Assembly (NCBI GenBank): GCA_038363925.1
Contig: JAQQWL010000002.1
Coordinates: 558,001 to 622,000 of the forward strand
Origin: Apiospora phragmitis
Taxonomy: Eukaryota > Ascomycota > Sordariomycetes > Amphisphaeriales > Apiosporaceae
Length of the DNA: 64,000 nucleotides
Direction of reading: 5' to 3'
Position numbers and translations under genes: made by a program. The first letter of the stretch is position 1. The number at the start of each line of letters is the position of its first letter. A model generated the notes under the pieces. It had not been told where the DNA came from, did no database searches, and saw nothing but the letters and a program-made list of their open reading frames with translations. Below are positions 60,158-64,000 of this stretch, one piece after another.

Positions 60158-61402
60158 AGTAGGAGACCTCACGCAAAGACCCGCAACGGTTGCAAGAACT
60201 GCAAGACCCGGAAAGTCAAAGTAAGTTCGGCTGTGGTCTCATCAGGGGTTCGGCTAGCCATCCAGCTTCTTACTTGTAAGGTACGCTCTCGACTGACATC
60301 CGATGGGCAGTGTGACGAGAAGACGCCAGCCTGTGGGAACTACATCAAGCACAACGTGCTATGCGAGTTTCTCACTTCGACTAGGGGGCTTCCGGTCTTA
60401 TCTGTGCATGCTCAGCCGCCGCCGCCGCCCCAGGGTCTGAACATGCAGGACCTGGAGCTCCTTCACAACTATACCACCAGAACCTATGCCACGCTGTCCG
60501 AAAGCCTGATCCTCCGCGACTTCTACCGGACCACCGCGTTGCAGTGCGGCCTCAAGGAAGAGTACATCATGAGGACGCTCCTGTCCGTGTCCGCCGCCCA
60601 CATGGCCTACCACCGAACCGAAAGGCAGGGCCACTACCAGTCCCTCGCCATGTCCCATCATCAGATTGCGGCGAAGACGGCCAGTAAGCAGAAGTCAACC
60701 CCGTTACACAACCCTATTTTCTCCAGTTGCGGAGCAAACGCCGATGACAAGTATCTAATACTTACTTAGTGGAGTTGATGAAAACGACGATGACCACCCC
60801 CTCGCAAGCCGAAAGCCTGTTCCTCTTCTCCGTGCTGACCATCTACTTCGCGCTCGGCTGTCCGCGGCGCGACGACAACAAGTTCCTCCTGGTCGGCGAG
60901 AGCGGCTTCCCGGACTGGATGTTCCTGCTGCAAGGCACCAAAGCCTTCGTCACGATGGCCCGGGGTGGTGTGGGCATCGACGGCGGCGCGCTGGCGCCCC
61001 TGTTCAGCCATGGCGCGGTCGCGCAGCGTGAAGGAGCTCATCCTACTGCGGTGGCAGCAGCAGCCGGACGAGGCACGGCGCGCGATCGAAGAGCTGCAAA
61101 AGTCCTTCTACGTCCTCGAGCTCGAGGCCGACGGCGACGCCCGGGTCCCCCGGTGCGGCATCACGGACGCGTTTGTGTGGATCTTTGAGGTGGCGGCCGA
61201 TTTCTTGCCGCTGCTGCGCGACGGCACGCAGGAGGCGGTGGCCATCTTCTCCTTCTTCGCCGTGTTTCTACACAAGGCGGGGTCGCAGTGGTGCTTGCGC
61301 GGCTGGGCTGACCATCTGATCGGCAGGTGCTATGGCTTGCTCGACGAGGAACACCGCAGCTGGATCCAATGGCCCCTCGAAGAGATGGGATGGATCCCCT
61401 GA
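59942..61402 (+). pseudogene. Zn2Cys6 transcription factor (Upc2-like), damaged
   Basis: A fungal zinc-cluster regulator of the sterol-regulatory type. Exons: to 60220, 60311-60683, 60770 onward. Introns are GTAAGT...GGGCAG and GTAAGC...CTTAG. The zinc cluster RRPHAKTRNGCKNCKTRKVK joins across intron 1 to CDEKTPACGNYIKHNVLC. The fifth ligand is Tyr (60341-60343) where Cys is required. The body has LLHNYTTRTYATLSES, IMRTLLSVSAAHMAYHR, ESLFLFSVLTIYFAL and LLVGESGFPDWMFLLQGT, typical of the family's middle region. A one-base slip at ~61013-61030 precedes SVKELILLRWQQQPDEARRA; the end is LEEMGWIP. The only upstream ATG (59942) lies in sequence that is really antisense RTA1, so the native start is lost. 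Three independent defects make it non-functional. Confidence 0.75.
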
Positions 61403-62262
61403 CCTGTGCCGCCTGCCGAGAAGTTTGCTTTGCCCCTCTGTATGTGATCGTTAGTTAAAAATAAAGCGGCAAGTTATACTCTTATATAGATGTGATGGAT
61501 ATTCATTCTTGATACTTGAAATAGTTGGTTTTGTTATTCATTGGCAAGGTTCGCTGCTTTGTGTGATTTTAACCGGTTCCAGAGAAAAGAACATGGCACT
61601 CCACTCCACATACACGATCTCACGGGTGCTCTCCTGGATCTGTGGTCCTTGGAGCCACGCTCTGCTAGCGATTGGCAGTATAATAGAACTCATGTAGTGA
61701 CATTCTACAGCGGGGAGGCCAAATTACCAGAACAAACGCGCATGTGTCGACGTCAGAAGCGCTAAACCTGAAGACGCCGATGGTGACGTGGTTACGTCCT
61801 GCGGATTCAGAAACACCCATCTTCAGCCCTACAATACTCGAACACTGAAGACCCGAACGAGGCGCGAGACCGTGTCGTCGAGGCTTTAACCAGTATCACT
61901 CTGACGTGATGGATCATGGTAGGCAACAATATTCACCTAGGGCCAGCAAACAGCACAAATTTCATTGAGCATTGTCCATTGTGAACGCCCCTTTTTGTGT
62001 CCGGTCCGAGTAGAGTCGCTTTATCATGTAGGCACCCGCCTTTGTCCGTCCATCCCGTCTAACGGGATCTCTCCGAGGGATGAAGGGTTGAGAATCCCAA
62101 ACAACATGTCGGCTCCATTGCCATAACTCCATTTTCTGCCGACTCGTCAAACCTGCTGGGTATAAGCAATCCAATCACCTGCAAAGCTAAGCCGCTGCTC
62201 CCATTTTTACCATTTCGCCCATCACTCGTTCAGAGGGATTGGAAAAGGCAACTTCCTTGACA
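61403..62262. other. intergenic; upstream region of the kinase gene
   Basis: A short forward frame at ~61541-61765 (KEHGTPLHIHDLTGALLDLW) looks faintly protein-like but has no start or family. The rest shows nothing. The kinase 5' flank has no clear TATA. Confidence 0.4.
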
Positions 62263-63907
62263 ATGGGCTCGGTTTCGGATGATTGTTGGGAGGACAATGA
62301 TCCGTTTGCGGACAGTGACCAGTCCACGGACGATGGCGACAAGTACTCAGGAAGCAAGCACGACTCGACAATTACTGAATCCCATCTTACCACCTTTTTC
62401 GCTGCACGCCCGAAAAACTTCCAGCTTGAGCGACAACTTGGCAGCGGCGCAGCTGCGAACGCCTGGCTCGTACGGTATCGAAAGCAAGCTGGCGATCCGT
62501 GGGGCCGAATCGTGCTGAAAACGCCGGTTAGCATCGCAGAATCAGGCTATGTGCCAAACCCGCTTGATGTACAATTAAATATTCTGGCCTTCGAGAACGA
62601 AATTAGACTGCTAAACGTAAACTCCCGCTTCCGCTCCCGCTCCCTCCTGTAGCCATTGCTGACTTATCTTTTCTATTTCCTCAGACTATACGTACTAGGC
62701 ATTTGGTCAAACTCATCAAGTTCAGCGACGGCGAGGATCCCCTGAAGCGACCCGGGGCCAGCAGCTTTATTGGGAGATGGGTTTACCTCGAGTACCTCCA
62801 ACACGGGACCCTGTCTGCGTTTACGCGGAAGTGCGCAACCCATATGGTTCCACACCTTCCAAATAGGCTGCTATGGCGGATATTCATGTGCCTGATTCGA
62901 GCTTGCGTCGCCATGGCCTACGTACCCGCTGTGCCGGTCGACCGTTACGACGAGAACGAGGAGCCCTGCGATGTGGACCGAGACAGTGTCAGCTATAGCC
63001 ACAACGACATGCATAGCGACAACAGTGAGTTCTCTCTCCTACCCCAACTCTGTAAGGTTTGTTACCTGGGATGACTGACCACTAACAACACATTTTTTAG
63101 TTATGATTGGCGATATGCTGAGTGACCCGGATGATGTGGAACATTCCATATGCCCGGTTGTCAAATTCATCGATATCGATGTTCATTCCCAATAGTAAGT
63201 ACAGTTTCCTTCCCCGTTCGCATTTCTGTATTTGCAGTGCCGACACTAACGACGCACCCCACCCCCTTTCTAGCGAGGGAGGCGAAGGCGACGGCGTCGA
63301 AAGAAACCTGCTGAGCGTCGCGGCCAACATGACCGAGCTGGTCCTCCTCGACAGCACGCTGGGTTATGACGTAACCGACGCCGCCGAGACGGACGACTCG
63401 GTCTGGTTCGAGCCAGGCGGCTTCCGCGACGGCTTCGCAACGGCCGTCAAGCAGCTGCTGCCCCCGAGCGACGGGAGCGGGGGCGCGGCGATGCCGGCCC
63501 CCTGGCTGGACCCGGACCTGCGGCGGCTCCTGTGCGAGTGCGCCGCCGTCCGCGGGCGGGACCGGCCCGTCCTCGCCGAGGAGCTGCTGCCGGCCGTGCT
63601 CGAGGCCGTCGAGCAGCGCGACGCGGCGTACTACCGACGCGCAGGCTACTGTGACGACGCGGGTGCCGAGGAGGACGCAGCCATCCTCGGTTTGCTGCAG
63701 CGTGTCTTAGGGGCCGCGCCCCCGCCCCCGCCCACGCCGGCCGTCGTGCCCGGTGGCGAAGAGGAGGCCGGGGGAGAAGGACCCGAGTCCACCGAGACCG
63801 TTGATAGACCGGCACGGAGGTTCCTGCGTACAGACAGGGATAGGCGTTCGGCGAGTCCTGAGAACCGGGGGAAACGGTATCAACCGTTTCGGTATCGCAC
63901 TAGGTGA
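62263..63907 (+). CDS. atypical protein kinase-like protein, four exons
   Basis: Exons 62263-62616, 62685-63024, 63101-63194 and 63274-63907; 473 aa. Introns are 68, 76 and 79 nt (donors GTAAAC, GTGAGT, GTAAGT; acceptors CTCAG, TTTAG, TCTAG), all frame-preserving. An acidic N terminus (CWEDNDPFADSDQS) precedes the kinase fold: glycine loop QLGSGAAANAWLV (~65-77), probable ATP lysine in RIVLKTP, WVYLEYLQHGTLSAF hinge, then SHNDMHSDNIMIG in place of HRDxxxxN and KFIDIDV in place of DFG. The C-lobe has WFEPGGFRDGFATAVKQLL and a CECAAVRGRDRP block. The catalytic Asp and metal-binding Asn/Asp positions are kept though the Arg and the FG are not, so it may be a low-activity kinase or pseudokinase. 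The tail is Pro/Glu-rich then basic. Start ATG 62263; the frame is intact throughout. Confidence 0.82.
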
Positions 63908-64000
63908 TATATGGTGGCTTCGGATATCAAGAGCTACTATGCCGCAGGGGCACACGGCTCGGGAGACTCTGGTATATAATCAGGTAGGTATTGTATATTA

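Noticed and set aside
1..64000. CRISPR arrays, bacterial operons or rRNA genes
   Set aside because: No regular spacer-repeat arrays or rRNA-like sequence; introns and gene families are fungal.

Overview
The window is from a filamentous ascomycete, most likely a Sordariomycete-type Pezizomycotina. The evidence is short spliceosomal introns (about 60-150 nt, GTRNGT donors, CTRAY branch sites, YAG acceptors), pyrimidine-rich leaders, fungal-specific families (Zn2Cys6 regulator, RTA1, GH76, CYP52-like P450, killer-toxin-type chitinase, Ama1), and AT-rich islands in which CpA/TpG is almost absent while CpG is kept. That last signature is RIP (repeat-induced point mutation). Species cannot be fixed from the sequence.

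Layout. 1-4.1 kb: a weak small ORF and a frameshifted HET-type protein kinase. 4.1-13 kb: almost 9 kb of mixed-composition DNA without a convincing gene, ending in the long leader of a small two-exon gene (12996-13568). 14.6-17.9 kb: relics of a GH18 chitinase and an RBR/IBR zinc finger protein between two diverged copies of one repeat. 18.4-21.2 kb (minus): an Ama1/Mfr1-type APC/C activator, complete to its IR tail but with an in-frame TAG near the N terminus. 22.09-41.60 kb: one 19.5-kb RIP-mutated nest of transposons. 42.7-54.6 kb: a gene-rich segment with a small cysteine-rich secreted protein, a CYP52-like P450, a second small secreted protein, a GH76 mannanase, the Rab geranylgeranyltransferase alpha subunit and a histidine acid phosphatase. 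56.4-58.85 kb: a second RIP-mutated transposon with TIRs. 59.1-61.4 kb: degenerate repeats, then an RTA1 relic joined head-to-head to a damaged Zn2Cys6 factor. 62.3-63.9 kb: an intact four-exon atypical kinase.

The 19.5-kb nest can be read layer by layer from target-site duplications. An outer LTR element (250-bp LTRs, TSD GTCGC) carries a Ty1/copia element (207-bp LTRs, TSD ATAAT). That copia carries a second, internally deleted copia (TSD TATAT) and two different Fot1/pogo-type DNA transposons (TSD TA). A further ~4-kb unit with inverted gypsy-like arms lies in the left part.

Two themes link the genes. First, single-base indels, mostly a missing C or G in a homopolymer, break several otherwise well-conserved genes (P450, phosphatase, secreted protein, kinase, Zn2Cys6 factor), while Ama1 splicing, GH76, Bet4 and the last kinase stay open. 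This could be assembly error or real decay. Second, the Ama1 stop codon and a lost zinc-ligand cysteine in the Zn2Cys6 factor are both RIP-type CpA>TpA changes lying 1.1-1.5 kb from RIP-mutated transposons, as expected for RIP leakage. The best effector candidate (42722-43074) sits 1.1 kb from the nest.
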